Part shown: in pieces, positions 25,090 through 34,718 of the stretch | Numbering within the stretch: the stretch's first letter is position 1 | Layout: the number at the start of each line of letters is the position of its first letter | Source of the DNA: JAMXLG01 sp963765935 | GTDB lineage: Bacteria; Vulcanimicrobiota; Vulcanimicrobiia; Vulcanimicrobiales; Vulcanimicrobiaceae | Direction: 5' to 3' | NCBI GenBank assembly: GCA_963765935.1 | Contig: CAVXXX010000001.1 | Location: 620,001 to 684,000, forward strand | Length of the DNA: 64,000 nucleotides | The notes under the pieces: generated by a model | Seen by the model: the letters and a program-made list of their open reading frames with translations, nothing else | Databases searched by the model: none | What the model was told of the DNA's origin: nothing | Translations under genes and position numbers: made by a program

Positions 25090-25980
25090 TTATGACCAGC
25101 CGAGCATTTCCCTTGCCGCGCGCTCGACGTCTTGCGGTGCCACCCAGTGGATCTCCGGCTCACGCCGAAACCAGCCGCGCTGACGTCGCGCGTAGCGCCG
25201 CGTCGCACGCGCAAGCGCCTCACGCAACTCTTGGTGCGTGCTCCATCCCCTCGCGTATGCAAGCGCCTGCGGGTACCCGACCGCCGTCGCCGCAACGGCA
25301 TCTGCGCCAATGCGCTCGGCTTCCTCGACGAGCCCGGCACTGAGCATCCCATCGGTACGCGCCTCGATCCTCCGGTCGTTTTCGTCGAACGGCACGTCGA
25401 GGAACACTTTGAGATAGCGCACATCCGCTGCCGGCTGCTTCGCGGCGGCGTCATAACGCACGCTGTCCGGCGCAAGCGCAACCTCCAGTGCGCGCAGCAC
25501 GCGATACGTGTCGTTTGGATCGAGCGCCTGCGCACGGAGCGGGTCGTGCACGCGCAACCACTCGTGCAAGAACTCCGCAGGATGGAGGTTCGCTTCGTGC
25601 GCAAGCCGGTCGCGCAGGACCTCATCATGTTGCGAAGCGAGCCGAACGTCGCCGGTAAGCGCGCGCACGTAGAATCCCGTTCCACCGGCAACGATGGCGC
25701 GCTTGTCGCGTGCGTGAATTTCACGAATCGCAGCGCGCGCGTCGCTCGCATATCGCCCCGCCGAGTATCGTTCGCGCGGATCGAGAAACGCGATCAAATG
25801 GTGGGGAACGGCTGCAAGCTGCTCCTCATTGGGCGCCGCCGTTCCAATCGGCATTCCGCGATAGATTTGGCGTGAATCCGCGCCGACGATCTCAGCGTCA
25901 AACCTCTGCGCGAGCGCAATCGCGAGATCGGTTTTTCCCGACGCAGTCGGACCAGCGAGAACGAGTACGCCGAAATCCAC
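25090..25980 (-). CDS. miaA: tRNA dimethylallyltransferase MiaA
   Basis: MiaA adds the isopentenyl group to A37 of tRNAs reading UNN codons; MiaB, also in this window, later methylthiolates it. The 296-residue protein has P-loop LAGPTASGKTDLAIAL, ADSRQIYRGMPIGTAAP, GGTGFYVRAL and RRYARRQRGWFRR blocks. GTG 25980 was chosen: it overlaps the mutL stop (TAGTG), and the longer frame upstream is inside mutL. Operon order is mutL-miaA-hfq. Confidence 0.95.
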   Translation of the reverse strand: MDFGVLVLAGPTASGKTDLAIALAQRFDAEIVGADSRQIYRGMPIGTAAPNEEQLAAVPHHLIAFLDPRERYSAGRYASDARAAIREIHARDKRAIVAGGTGFYVRALTGDVRLASQHDEVLRDRLAHEANLHPAEFLHEWLRVHDPLRAQALDPNDTYRVLRALEVALAPDSVRYDAAAKQPAADVRYLKVFLDVPFDENDRRIEARTDGMLSAGLVEEAERIGADAVAATAVGYPQALAYARGWSTHQELREALARATRRYARRQRGWFRREPEIHWVAPQDVERAAREMLGWS

Positions 25981-27671
25981 TAAATACGCTTGAACATTTT
26001 CGCAAGGTCGTCCGGAGCGAGGCGAACCATCGTCGGACGGCCGTGGGGACAATGCATCGGATTCGCGCAAATTTGCAGACGCTCGACGAGCGACGTCATT
26101 TCTTCCGTTTCAAGACGTTCGCCCGCAACCGTTACCGAATGACACGCAAGCGACGCCCACACGCGTTCGCGCACGTCACGCTGCTTCGGTTCCTCGGTCA
26201 AATCCTCAAGAAGCCCGGCGAGATCGAACGGCCGCGCACCGTAACCGGCCGGCGTCGCCGTGACGCGGAACGTCTGCTCGCCGAACGGCTCGATCTCGAG
26301 GCCGCCTTCATGCAACATCTCGAGCGCGCGTTCTAACGCAATGCTTTGCGATGCATCGAGCTCCACGACGAGCGGCACGAGGAGCGGTTCGCTCGGAGCG
26401 CGTTCGCGGGCGCGCCCAACGATCGTCTCGTAAGCAATGCGTTCGTGTGCTGCGTGCTGATCGACCAACAGCAGCGAATCGCCGTCGCTCGCCAAGATGA
26501 AGGTTCGATGCAACTGCGCCAGCACGCGTAACCGATGTCCCGGAACGTCGTCCACGTCCCCCGCAACGCCATCATCGAACAGCGATTGCACGTGCGCAAG
26601 CGATGTGTCGATGCCTGCGGGTGCAATGGATATCGACGGAGCCGCCGACGTCGCATCCCGAAAGCGTTGCGTAGCGTGATTGCGCAGCGTCGCTGCGATC
26701 GCGCGACGCACCGCGTCAAAAACTTGATTGCCGTACCGTAGGCGCACGTCGCTCTTCGTGGGATGCACGTTCGGATCGACGTGATCGGGCGGCAGATCGA
26801 GAAACAGCACGCCGTACGGATGCCGTCCGGTCATCGCAAACGTCGCATACCCCGACGTCCATGCGCCTGCCATGAGCGTGCTGCGAAGCAAACGCCCGTT
26901 GACGAATAAGAGCTGCATCCGGCGATCGCCGCGATCGCTTCCCGGCGCGCTGATGAAACCGCGCACGTGTCCGTCGAGCATGCGCGCAGCATCGTCTTCG
27001 AGGGAAATGAGCGATGCGGCCGCGTCCCTGCCGAAGACCATCGTCAATCGTTCGCGCACGTCGCCCGTTGATGGCATGATCCAGACGTCTTTCCCGTCGT
27101 GGCGCAGCGTGAACGTTACGTGGGGATAGGCAAGCGCAAAGGCCGAGAGCCACGTGGAGATGCGTGTGAATTCCGCGCCCGCCGATTTCACGTATTCGCG
27201 GCGCACGGGAACATTGGCGAAGAGGTGTTCTACGACGACGTGCGTACCGCGTGGCGCGGCAACCGGCTCGATGCCGCGCGCATCTTCCGCGTGCGCATGC
27301 ACGCGTGAACCAATCTCCGCATCGCGCGTGCGTGAGCGCAGCTCGAGTTGCGCCACCGCCGCGATCGACGCCAACCCTTCACCGCGAAAACCTAATGTGG
27401 CGATCGTCTCGAGGTCGGCCGCTTCCGATAGTTTGCTCGTCGCGTGCCGGCGTACCGCGAGCGGCAAATCCTGGGGCGCGATACCGCGACCATCGTCGAT
27501 TACCTCGATGCGATCGAGACCCCCGCGTTCGATGTTCACCGTGACGCGCGTGGCGCCCGCGTCCACGGCGTTTTCGACCAGTTCCTTGACCACGGATTGC
27601 GGTCGCTCGATCACTTCGCCGGCCGCGATTTGGCCGACCGTGACGGGATCGAGGACATGGATGGTTGACAT
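25980..27671 (-). CDS. mutL: DNA mismatch repair protein MutL
   Basis: MutL couples mismatch recognition by MutS to strand incision. The N-terminal GHKL ATPase domain shows IAAGEVIERPQSVVKELVEN, DDGRGI and ATSKL, then GFRGEGLASI. The C-terminal domain contains DQHAAHERIAYE, the endonuclease metal-binding motif, so this MutL probably nicks DNA itself and no MutH is needed. 563 residues is at the short end of the family. It heads a seven-gene operon and is divergent from ogt. Confidence 0.96.
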   Translation of the reverse strand: MSTIHVLDPVTVGQIAAGEVIERPQSVVKELVENAVDAGATRVTVNIERGGLDRIEVIDDGRGIAPQDLPLAVRRHATSKLSEAADLETIATLGFRGEGLASIAAVAQLELRSRTRDAEIGSRVHAHAEDARGIEPVAAPRGTHVVVEHLFANVPVRREYVKSAGAEFTRISTWLSAFALAYPHVTFTLRHDGKDVWIMPSTGDVRERLTMVFGRDAAASLISLEDDAARMLDGHVRGFISAPGSDRGDRRMQLLFVNGRLLRSTLMAGAWTSGYATFAMTGRHPYGVLFLDLPPDHVDPNVHPTKSDVRLRYGNQVFDAVRRAIAATLRNHATQRFRDATSAAPSISIAPAGIDTSLAHVQSLFDDGVAGDVDDVPGHRLRVLAQLHRTFILASDGDSLLLVDQHAAHERIAYETIVGRARERAPSEPLLVPLVVELDASQSIALERALEMLHEGGLEIEPFGEQTFRVTATPAGYGARPFDLAGLLEDLTEEPKQRDVRERVWASLACHSVTVAGERLETEEMTSLVERLQICANPMHCPHGRPTMVRLAPDDLAKMFKRI

Positions 27672-27694
27672 CGCCGCCGAAATTCGACGCCCTC

Positions 27695-28207
27695 ATGAAC
27701 TCGAGCCTGTATCGTTCCACGCTCGAGACGCCCTTCGGCGAGATTCAAATCGGCGTGGATGAAGGCGGCGTTTTGATCGAAGTGCGCCTGCCCAACCGCG
27801 GTCCGTTCTCGCCCAAGCGCATCTCGATGCCGTTTTCAGCGGCCGCAGGCATGGACTCCGCGCGTCGGCAGCTGTGCGAGTATTTCGCGGGAACTCGCCG
27901 TACATTCGATCTTCTGCTCGATGCGCGCGGGACGGCTTTCGAACGCGCCATCTGGGAACGCTTGCGTTCGATTCCATACGGAAGAACGACGTCGTATGGA
28001 TCCATCGCCTCCGAACTTGGATTCGTCAATGGAGCACGCGCAGTCGGACGCGCGAACGGCGCAAATCCGATTCCGATCGTCATTCCGTGCCATCGCGTGA
28101 TCGGAACCAGCGGTGATTTAACGGGCTTCGGCGGCGGTCTCCCGCTCAAACGCGCGCTGCTCGAATTCGAAGGCGCGATTGCCCCGGAGCCGCTCCGTTT
28201 GCTATGA
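27695..28207 (+). CDS. ogt: Methylated-DNA--protein-cysteine methyltransferase
   Basis: This suicide repair protein transfers the alkyl group of O6-methylguanine to its own cysteine. The 170-residue product has the active site PIVIPCHRVIG and the DNA-binding helix region 'PYGRTTSYGSIASELG', plus the RAVGRANGANP arginine-finger block. ATG 27695 is preferred; a TTG at 27665 would overlap mutL. It lies between mutS and mutL, on the opposite strand, making a compact DNA-repair neighbourhood. Confidence 0.95.
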   Translation: MNSSLYRSTLETPFGEIQIGVDEGGVLIEVRLPNRGPFSPKRISMPFSAAAGMDSARRQLCEYFAGTRRTFDLLLDARGTAFERAIWERLRSIPYGRTTSYGSIASELGFVNGARAVGRANGANPIPIVIPCHRVIGTSGDLTGFGGGLPLKRALLEFEGAIAPEPLRLL

Positions 28208-28216
28208 GCATTACCG

Positions 28217-30703
28217 TTACTCCGACTGTAAAAACGACATTTGAAGTTCGGTGGGTGTGTGGCGCGTGATACGGCGCCTCAATGGAACTTGTTGTTCGAC
28301 GTCGGCCTTACCCGAAAGCGCATCCGCGATTTCTTTTGCACGCTCGACGACCGATGCCGGTAGACCCGCCATCTTCGCTACTTCGATTCCGAACGAACGG
28401 GAAGAGCTTCCCGGCTGTACCCGGTGGGAAAAGACCGGAGCGCCGCCGCGCGAGGTATTTTCTACAGCGGTTATGTGATAATTGGCAACGAGCGTCCAGT
28501 GCTCGGTAAGCGCGCATAGTTCGTGGAAATGCGTCGCAAAGAGCACCATCGGCGCCTGCGACTCGAGACCGAGCAGAAACTCGCAAATCGCCTGCGCGAT
28601 GGACAACCCATCGATCGTTCCGGTTCCGCGACCAACCTCATCGATTAAAAGCAGTGAACGCCGGGTGCTACGCCGCAAGATGTTCGCCGCCTCGGCCATT
28701 TCCATGTAGAACGTCGATTGCCCCGACGCGAGATCGTCGCCGGCTCCGATACGGGTGAAGATGCGATCGACGACGCCCAAGCGCATCCACTTCGCCGGAA
28801 CGAATGATCCGATCTGCGCCATGATAACAAGCAGTCCGATCTGGCGCAGGTACGTCGATTTGCCGCCCATATTCGGCCCGGTAAGCAAAATGAAACGGTG
28901 CGCGCCTGTTTCGAGCCGGAGATCGTTCGGAACAAAATTCGTTCGCAGCACCGCTTCCATTACCGGGTGGCGGCCTTCATCGATTTCTACGATGCTCTCA
29001 TCGATGAATTCGGGACGAGTGTAGCCGCGCTCGGCGGCACATTGCGCGAGCCCGCACAGCACGTCGATCTCGCCGATCGCATCGGCTGCGGCAAGCAATG
29101 CTTCCGCCTGCGTCGCAACCCGTTCCAGCAATTCTTCGTACAAGCGCGCCTCGAGCCGCTCTTGACGCCCCTGTGCGGTCGAGATGGCGAGTTCCAGCTC
29201 TTTGAGCTCGGGCGTGATGAACCGTTCACCGGTGGTGAGCGTTTGCTTCCGCACATAGTCCGCAGGCACGGAACCGGCTTGCGCCTTCGAGACTTCGATT
29301 GCGTACCCAAAGGCACTGGCGTATTTGATCTTCAGCGACTTGATACCGGTACGTTCGCGTTCGCGTTCCTCCAGTTCGGAGAGTTTCGAACGAGCATCCG
29401 TGCGCAGCACGACGCATTCGGCCAATTCGGAGTTTGCATCGGGACGAATGACGCCGCCGTCACCAAGCGCCGCCGGCGGCTCATCCACGAGCGTACGCTG
29501 CAAGTCATCGAACAGCTCATCGAAATTGCCGATGCGCTTCGCGAGCGGTGCGAGTTGCGGCGGCACGACTTGCGGAAGCGGACGAATGATATCGAGCGTG
29601 CGCCGCAGCGACGCGAGATCGCGTGGGAGCGCACGACGAAATCGCGCTTTCTGCGCGATCCGTTCCAAATCGAAGCAACCTTTGAGGAGGTCACGGATTG
29701 CCTCACGTCGCGCGTGTTCGGCAAGTAATGTGGCAACGGCGTCTTGACGCGCTGCGATTGCATCGCGATCCACCAGCGGCGCTTGAATCCAACGCCCAAG
29801 CATTCGGGAGCCCATCGCCGTGGCGCATTCATCCAACGTGGCGAGCAGCGTTGCGCGCGGATTCTGTCCCTGTGCCCGGGTCAGCTCGAGGTGCTTGCGC
29901 GTCGAGGGATCCAGCGAGAGAAACTCGCTTCGTCGATAGAACGCCGGCGCGTGAAGCCCTTCGCTCCCGTTCGTAATACCGGTTCGTTTGACGAATCCGG
30001 CAAGCGCATCCAGAGCGCGATGCATCGCAAGGGATTCATCGAGTGAGAAGCCGTCTATTCCCGCCCGCGCTCGCGCTTCGACGAGTCCTAGCGACGGTGC
30101 GGCAAGACGCGCACCGAGCGATTCAATGGCGCTCGAAAGCGCCGCGCGAACGTCAGCGGGCAGGTCGCCCACGATTTCCGAGGGACCGACGCGCGCGAGC
30201 TCCGCAAGTATTTCGTCGTATGCCGATTCGCCGGAGATCGCCGTTGCGGTGCAATAGCCGGTAGACACGTCGGCATAGGCAAGCGCAAACGAATCGTTCA
30301 GTAGCGTCAATGCCGCGAGATAGTTGTTCTGTTTTCCGTCGAGAAGTTGATCTTCAATCAAGGTTCCCGGCGTTACGATACGCACGACATCGCGACGCAC
30401 GAGCTTGTTCGGGACCGGAGCTTCGAGTTGCTCCGCGAGCGCGATGATAAAGCGCTGCTGCACGAGTTTGTGCAAATATCCGGAAAGCGCGTGATGTGGA
30501 ACGCCGGCCATCGCGACGCGTCGTCCACCGCCGGCTTCTTTACTGGTGAGCGCAATCTGCACCGCACGAGCGACCGTTTCGGCATCGTCGCCGTACGCTT
30601 CATAAAAATCGCCGACGCGGCTAAGCAGAATAGCTTCGGGATGTTTGGACTTCATCCCAAAGTACTGCTCGAGCATCGGCGAGTACTTGACGGCTTCGCT
30701 CAT
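28217..30703 (-). CDS. mutS: DNA mismatch repair protein MutS
   Basis: This 828-residue mismatch sensor has the mismatch-binding N-terminal domain ('YFGMKSKHPEAILLSRVGDFYEAYGDDA' in segments, with the Phe-x-Glu of DFYEAYG), connector, lever/clamp and an ABC ATPase (Walker A GPNMGGKSTYLRQ, 'LLIDEVGRGTGTIDGLSIA' signature/Walker B). FATHFHEL is the H-loop. The C-terminal tetramerisation tail is short. It converges with ogt nine bases away. MutS, MutL and Ogt lie within 5 kb. Confidence 0.97.
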   Translation of the reverse strand: MSEAVKYSPMLEQYFGMKSKHPEAILLSRVGDFYEAYGDDAETVARAVQIALTSKEAGGGRRVAMAGVPHHALSGYLHKLVQQRFIIALAEQLEAPVPNKLVRRDVVRIVTPGTLIEDQLLDGKQNNYLAALTLLNDSFALAYADVSTGYCTATAISGESAYDEILAELARVGPSEIVGDLPADVRAALSSAIESLGARLAAPSLGLVEARARAGIDGFSLDESLAMHRALDALAGFVKRTGITNGSEGLHAPAFYRRSEFLSLDPSTRKHLELTRAQGQNPRATLLATLDECATAMGSRMLGRWIQAPLVDRDAIAARQDAVATLLAEHARREAIRDLLKGCFDLERIAQKARFRRALPRDLASLRRTLDIIRPLPQVVPPQLAPLAKRIGNFDELFDDLQRTLVDEPPAALGDGGVIRPDANSELAECVVLRTDARSKLSELEERERERTGIKSLKIKYASAFGYAIEVSKAQAGSVPADYVRKQTLTTGERFITPELKELELAISTAQGRQERLEARLYEELLERVATQAEALLAAADAIGEIDVLCGLAQCAAERGYTRPEFIDESIVEIDEGRHPVMEAVLRTNFVPNDLRLETGAHRFILLTGPNMGGKSTYLRQIGLLVIMAQIGSFVPAKWMRLGVVDRIFTRIGAGDDLASGQSTFYMEMAEAANILRRSTRRSLLLIDEVGRGTGTIDGLSIAQAICEFLLGLESQAPMVLFATHFHELCALTEHWTLVANYHITAVENTSRGGAPVFSHRVQPGSSSRSFGIEVAKMAGLPASVVERAKEIADALSGKADVEQQVPLRRRITRHTPTELQMSFLQSE

Positions 30704-30776
30704 CGTGAAGCGTGACTAGTTAGGTGCCTCTTGGCGCCGCCCCTAGCCATCATGATATGTTTTCTGTGGAGAAGCC

Positions 30777-31168
30777 ATGCGAGTCGAGTACCGCAGCGAG
30801 CCCGAATACATCGAGTACCTGGACGGTGAGGCTCACCCCAAGGTGAGCCCGCGCATTCCTCACGGGGCAGTCCAAGCGCGACTTGCGATGTTCTTGCAGC
30901 AAATGGCCCCTTCGCCCCACATCATCGCAACGGAGGGTGATGCCGCCGTGAACAACGATGAAGGACGCTATACAAAGCTGATCCCTGATATTTCGTTCTT
31001 CTGGCGCGTCGACTTTCGCAAACTACGATTGTCGCATACACGCCTGACGGCAAGGCTCGACGGTTCGAAGAACAGGACCGCTTTACGAATGAGCCGTTCC
31101 CATGGTTTACCTTCGAGTTGCGCGATCTCTTCAGCGTTCTCGATCCCATCCCGGATTGGATGATATAA
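30777..31168 (+). pseudogene. Decayed Uma2-family nuclease
   Basis: The first 80 residues (MRVEYRSEPEYIEYLDGEAHPKV split here by its own motif, then PRIPHGAVQARLAMFLQQM and KLIPDISFFWR) match the start of Uma2 restriction-endonuclease-fold proteins. After about base 31012 the frame shifts. A second frame holds the ending: 'TIVAYTPDGKARRFEEQD', then 'FTNEPFPWFTFELRDLF', stopping at 31168. The middle of the family, with the catalytic Asp/Glu-x-Lys, is missing (about 60-80 residues). This is a real deletion plus frameshift, not just one base error. A Shine-Dalgarno-like TGGAGAAG precedes the ATG. Confidence 0.7.
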
Positions 31169-31171
31169 CCG

Positions 31172-32569
31172 CTACAACAAACTGACCACGGGTTGCGCGA
31201 CGCGAGCGCCTTCATCGCTGAACCGTTCCGCGCGGCGTACGATCGTGCCGGTGCATCCCCAAACGTGTGCCGTTGCAATCTCAACGTCCAACCACGGCTC
31301 ACGCGCATACAACGCTTCATCGTAGTCATCAGGCATTGGCGCAATCACCGTTACATTGTCCAGCGTCTTTGCCGCAAGTTTCGATGCGTCTTTTTTCGAC
31401 GGTCCGACGATCAACGCTCGAACCGTGCTGCCGATCTTGAGATCGTGATATGCACGTGTCGACGCGTTTTGCGCGTCGAGCAATCGCTTGAACCTCTCCG
31501 CCGAGATCTCGCCGGGCACTTGCTCCCAACGCGCGGCCGGTGTACCGCGACGAATCGAATAGATGAACATGAACGCGTTTGAAAAAACGTTCGTCTTAAC
31601 ATACTCGAGCGTCGCATCGAAATCCGGGTCACTCTCGCCCGGGAACCCGACGATCACGTCCGTCGTAATAGCCCATTGCGGCAAATAGCGATGGATCAGG
31701 TCCACCTTCTCCCGGAACTGCGCCATCGTATACTTGCGATTCATCCGCCGCAGCATCGCGTCGCTGCCGGACTGCAGCGGCAGGTGCACCCGCGGGTTCA
31801 ACTGCGGCACTTCAGCAAGATCCGCGATGACCTTTTCCGTGAAGTCTTTCGGGTGTGGTGAAATGAACGTCAGCCGTTCCAATCCGGGCAACGATCCAAC
31901 GGTTTTGCAGAGGTCGCCGAAATCTTCACCGGTCGCCGGATCTTTCCACGCGTTGACCGTCTGGCCGACGAGCATCACTTCGCGCGCTCCCGACGCGATT
32001 AACTTCTCGACTTCCGCCACGATCTCGCGCATCGGACGATGGTCGAAACGTCCGCGCACGTGCGGCACAATGCAAAACGTGCAGTAATAGGAGCAGCCGC
32101 GCTGCACGGTAACGAAACCGCGTAAATGCGAGAACGCATCGGTCACCGCATCGGCCGATCCGCCAAGCGGCATCAACAGCGCGCGCTCGTCGGTGAAATC
32201 AATATCGTCGAAGGATGTGTGCCACGACGCGAGCTGATCGCCGAGTTGCACCAATTCTTTCGTTCCGAAGACGGCGTCAACGTGCGGCGCGAGCCTCTGC
32301 ATGCGATCGCGATCTTGTTCGGCCAGGCATCCCATCACCACGAGCCGCACGCCGGGGTCCGCTTCCTTTAGAACCTTGAAGTGATTCATGCGGCCGTACG
32401 CGCGGCGTTCAGCATTATCGCGAACGGTGCACGTATTGAGCACCAGCACGTTTGCTTCTTCGGGTTTCGACGCAATATCGTACCCGGCCGATGCAGCGCG
32501 ATCGGCGATGTATTGCGAGTCGGCTTCATTCATCTGGCAGCCGAAGGTCTCGATGTAGATTCTGGCCAT
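31172..32569 (-). CDS. miaB: tRNA-2-methylthio-N6-dimethylallyladenosine synthase MiaB
   Basis: MiaB adds the 2-methylthio group to i6A37 in tRNA, completing the modification begun by MiaA. From ATG 32569 the product is 465 residues. The UPF0004 domain has cysteines in ETFGCQMNEADS, NTCTVRDNAE and VVMGCLAEQ (auxiliary cluster). The radical SAM site is RGCSYYCTFCIVPHVRG. A TRAM-like domain ends the protein. The open frame continues 150 codons upstream but is unsupported. It is divergent from der, with 141 structured bases between. Confidence 0.95.
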   Translation of the reverse strand: MARIYIETFGCQMNEADSQYIADRAASAGYDIASKPEEANVLVLNTCTVRDNAERRAYGRMNHFKVLKEADPGVRLVVMGCLAEQDRDRMQRLAPHVDAVFGTKELVQLGDQLASWHTSFDDIDFTDERALLMPLGGSADAVTDAFSHLRGFVTVQRGCSYYCTFCIVPHVRGRFDHRPMREIVAEVEKLIASGAREVMLVGQTVNAWKDPATGEDFGDLCKTVGSLPGLERLTFISPHPKDFTEKVIADLAEVPQLNPRVHLPLQSGSDAMLRRMNRKYTMAQFREKVDLIHRYLPQWAITTDVIVGFPGESDPDFDATLEYVKTNVFSNAFMFIYSIRRGTPAARWEQVPGEISAERFKRLLDAQNASTRAYHDLKIGSTVRALIVGPSKKDASKLAAKTLDNVTVIAPMPDDYDEALYAREPWLDVEIATAHVWGCTGTIVRRAERFSDEGARVAQPVVSLL

Positions 32570-32710
32570 GGAGTCCGCCGCCACTTCGCCGGGCGCATGC
32601 ACATGCCCGTCCAACCAGCGTGCTTGGCTGCTTCCTCCGGTTTGTGGGGGTCGGCAGGCGCTGATGCGAATCAAGGGCCGGTGCAAATCACCGAGCCCGC
32701 CGACGGCAGC
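32570..32710. other. Structured divergent intergenic region (miaB/der)
   Basis: No ORF is convincing here. The plus strand can fold GGGCCGGTG-CAAAT-CACCGAGCCC (about 32675-32700), and GTCGGC (about 32660) can pair with GCCGAC to form a competing outer helix. On the minus strand GCCTGCCGACC pairs with GGTTGGACGGGC with one bulge, close to GGAGGAAGCAGCC. It may hold an RNA leader for miaB or der, or simply promoters. Confidence 0.35.
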
Positions 32711-34066
32711 ATGCTTCGTCCGGCAACTGTAGCCATCGTCGGTCGCCCGAACGTCGGGAAGAGCGCCCTCTTCAACCGGCTGATCGGCCAGCGCCTTGCC
32801 ATCGTCGAAGACACGCCCGGCGTGACGCGCGATCGGCTCTATGCCATTTGCGAATGGCGCGGCCGCACGTTCAGCGTCGTGGACACGGCCGGAATCGACC
32901 CGGATGCCGATGTCGCGCACGGCGATGAATTCGCTGAGCCGACGCGGCGGCAAGCTGAAGCCGCGGCGCATGAAGCGGATGCGATCGTTTTTGTCGTTGA
33001 TGCGCAAACGGGTCTTCATCCGCTCGATGAGGACGTGGCGAACATTTTGCGTTCACTTCGGCGACGCGTCGTGCTCGTGGCAAACAAAACGGAGTCGCCC
33101 AGTGCCCTTGCTTCCGTGCATGGCGAGTTTTCACGCCTTGGCTTCGGTGAGCCGGTTGCCGTGTCGGCGATTCACGGTGAAGGCACGGGCGATCTACTCG
33201 ACTCGATCGTCGAACTGCTTCCACCCCAAGCACCCAACGCCGTACCCGACGGCGAACTCGCTCTTGCGATCATCGGCCGGCCGAATGTCGGAAAGAGTTC
33301 GCTGCTCAATTCGTTGATCGGTGAAGAACGGGCGATTGTCTCCGACGTTCCGGGCACGACACGCGACGCGATCGACAGTGTCTTCACATGGCACGATCGG
33401 AAGGTTCGCTTGATCGATACGGCCGGCGTTCGCAAAAAGCCCGAAGCGCACGGTGCAATCGAATACTATGCGGCGCTTCGATCGCTCAAGGCAATCTCGC
33501 GCTGCGATATCGCGATCCTCGTTTTCGATTCGATGGTCGGCGTAACCGCGCAAGACCGCCGCCTCGCCGGACTTGCAATCGAAGAACGTAAAGGCCTAAT
33601 CATTATCGGCAACAAGTGGGACCTCGCGCGCGAGCAGCAAGGTGAATTCAGTCAAGGCGAACTCGCAAACGTCATCCATGATTTAATTCCGTTTGCCAAG
33701 TTCGCGCCGATCACGTTTCTTTCGGCCAAAACCAAACGACGCTTGGGCAGCCTTATGCCGCTCGTGAACAAAGTCGCGGAGAATCTCGACCGGCGCATTT
33801 CTACAGGACAACTGAACGCGCTGATCCGCGATGCCGTACTCGCCCACCCCGCGCCGGCCGCCGGCGGCAAAGTGTTCAAAGTGTATTACGCAACGCAACC
33901 GGCGGTGCATCCGCCGGTCTTTGTCTTTTCGGTGAACGATCCCGATTTAGTGCAACCATCGTACAAACGGTTTTTGGAAAATACGATCCGGCAGCACCAA
34001 GACTTCGAAGGCGTACCGTTGACCCTCGAGTTTCGCCCGCGCCGCGAAGGTGAGCGGACGGAATGA
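32711..34066 (+). CDS. der: Ribosome biogenesis GTPase Der (EngA)
   Basis: Der has two tandem GTPase domains and a KH-like domain and acts in 50S assembly. Domain 1 shows IVGRPNVGKSALFNRL, DTPGVTRD, VDTAGID and ANKTES. The last is NKTE where NKAD/NKxD is usual, so G4 is altered in domain 1. Domain 2 shows IIGRPNVGKSSLLNSL, DVPGTTRD, IDTAGV and GNKWDL, all normal. The KH domain follows ('KVYYATQPAVHPPVFVFSVN'). ATG 32711 places the first G1 as in other Der proteins; 451 residues. It overlaps plsY by four bases (ATGA). Confidence 0.96.
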   Translation: MLRPATVAIVGRPNVGKSALFNRLIGQRLAIVEDTPGVTRDRLYAICEWRGRTFSVVDTAGIDPDADVAHGDEFAEPTRRQAEAAAHEADAIVFVVDAQTGLHPLDEDVANILRSLRRRVVLVANKTESPSALASVHGEFSRLGFGEPVAVSAIHGEGTGDLLDSIVELLPPQAPNAVPDGELALAIIGRPNVGKSSLLNSLIGEERAIVSDVPGTTRDAIDSVFTWHDRKVRLIDTAGVRKKPEAHGAIEYYAALRSLKAISRCDIAILVFDSMVGVTAQDRRLAGLAIEERKGLIIIGNKWDLAREQQGEFSQGELANVIHDLIPFAKFAPITFLSAKTKRRLGSLMPLVNKVAENLDRRISTGQLNALIRDAVLAHPAPAAGGKVFKVYYATQPAVHPPVFVFSVNDPDLVQPSYKRFLENTIRQHQDFEGVPLTLEFRPRREGERTE

Positions 34067-34692
34067 GCTACATCGGCATCATCATCGTCGCGCTGATCTC
34101 ATTTCTCATCGGCTCGATTCCGTTCGGCTACCTGATCGGACGCTTCTTTTACCGCACCGATCTGCGGACATCCGGCTCCGGAAACATCGGAGCGATGAAT
34201 GCGCTGCGCACGCTCGGAAAAACCGGTGCCGTCGCCGTGCTGTTGCTCGATGCGTTAAAGGGCGTGATTCCCGTGGTTGCCGCAGCCTACATTTTCAGTT
34301 CGGTCGATCTTCAGCTCTCGCAGATCGCACAAAGCCTCGCTGCCACGTTTGCCGTCCTCGGCCATTGCTTTTCGCCATGGCTTGGATGGAAAGGCGGGAA
34401 GGGCGTCGCGACGTCGTTCGGTGCGATCTTCGCGATCAGTTGGCCGGCGGGTTTGGTCGTCGTACTCGGTTGGGTGACCGGTGCGTTGCTACTGACGCGG
34501 TATTCATCGGTAGGTTCGATGCTTGCGAACGTCGTGGCACCGTTCGCGCTGTACTATTTCACGCGCTCGTGGGCAGAGGCGGCATACGGCGTCTTCGTTG
34601 CGCTTTTCATTATGTGGACGCACCGTGAAAATATCTGGCGTCTGCGAAGCGGTACAGAGAACAGGATTTCCCTCTCCCGGAAGGCGTCGTAG
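34063..34692 (+). CDS. plsY: Glycerol-3-phosphate acyltransferase PlsY
   Basis: PlsY acylates glycerol-3-phosphate from acyl-phosphate, the first committed step of phospholipid synthesis. The 209-residue membrane protein has about five helices and the family motifs TSGSGNIGAMNALRTLGK, LDALKGVIPV and 'WLGWKGGKGVATSFGAI'. The der-plsY overlap (ATGA) suggests coupled translation. The C-terminus is basic and cytoplasmic. Confidence 0.95.
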   Translation: MSYIGIIIVALISFLIGSIPFGYLIGRFFYRTDLRTSGSGNIGAMNALRTLGKTGAVAVLLLDALKGVIPVVAAAYIFSSVDLQLSQIAQSLAATFAVLGHCFSPWLGWKGGKGVATSFGAIFAISWPAGLVVVLGWVTGALLLTRYSSVGSMLANVVAPFALYYFTRSWAEAAYGVFVALFIMWTHRENIWRLRSGTENRISLSRKAS

Positions 34693-34718
34693 CGGCAGAA
34701 CCCGTATTGTGGCGGGTC

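Noticed and set aside
32570..32710. 4.5S/SRP RNA on the minus strand
   Set aside because: GGAGGAAGCAGCCAAG is close to the SRP 3' side, but the essential GGUCAGG partner on the 5' side is missing and the tetraloop is not GNRA.
32675..32711. Cobalamin riboswitch
   Set aside because: GGTGCAAATC resembles part of the core, but the AGGGAA and CCxGCxACTG parts do not follow and der is not a B12-related gene.
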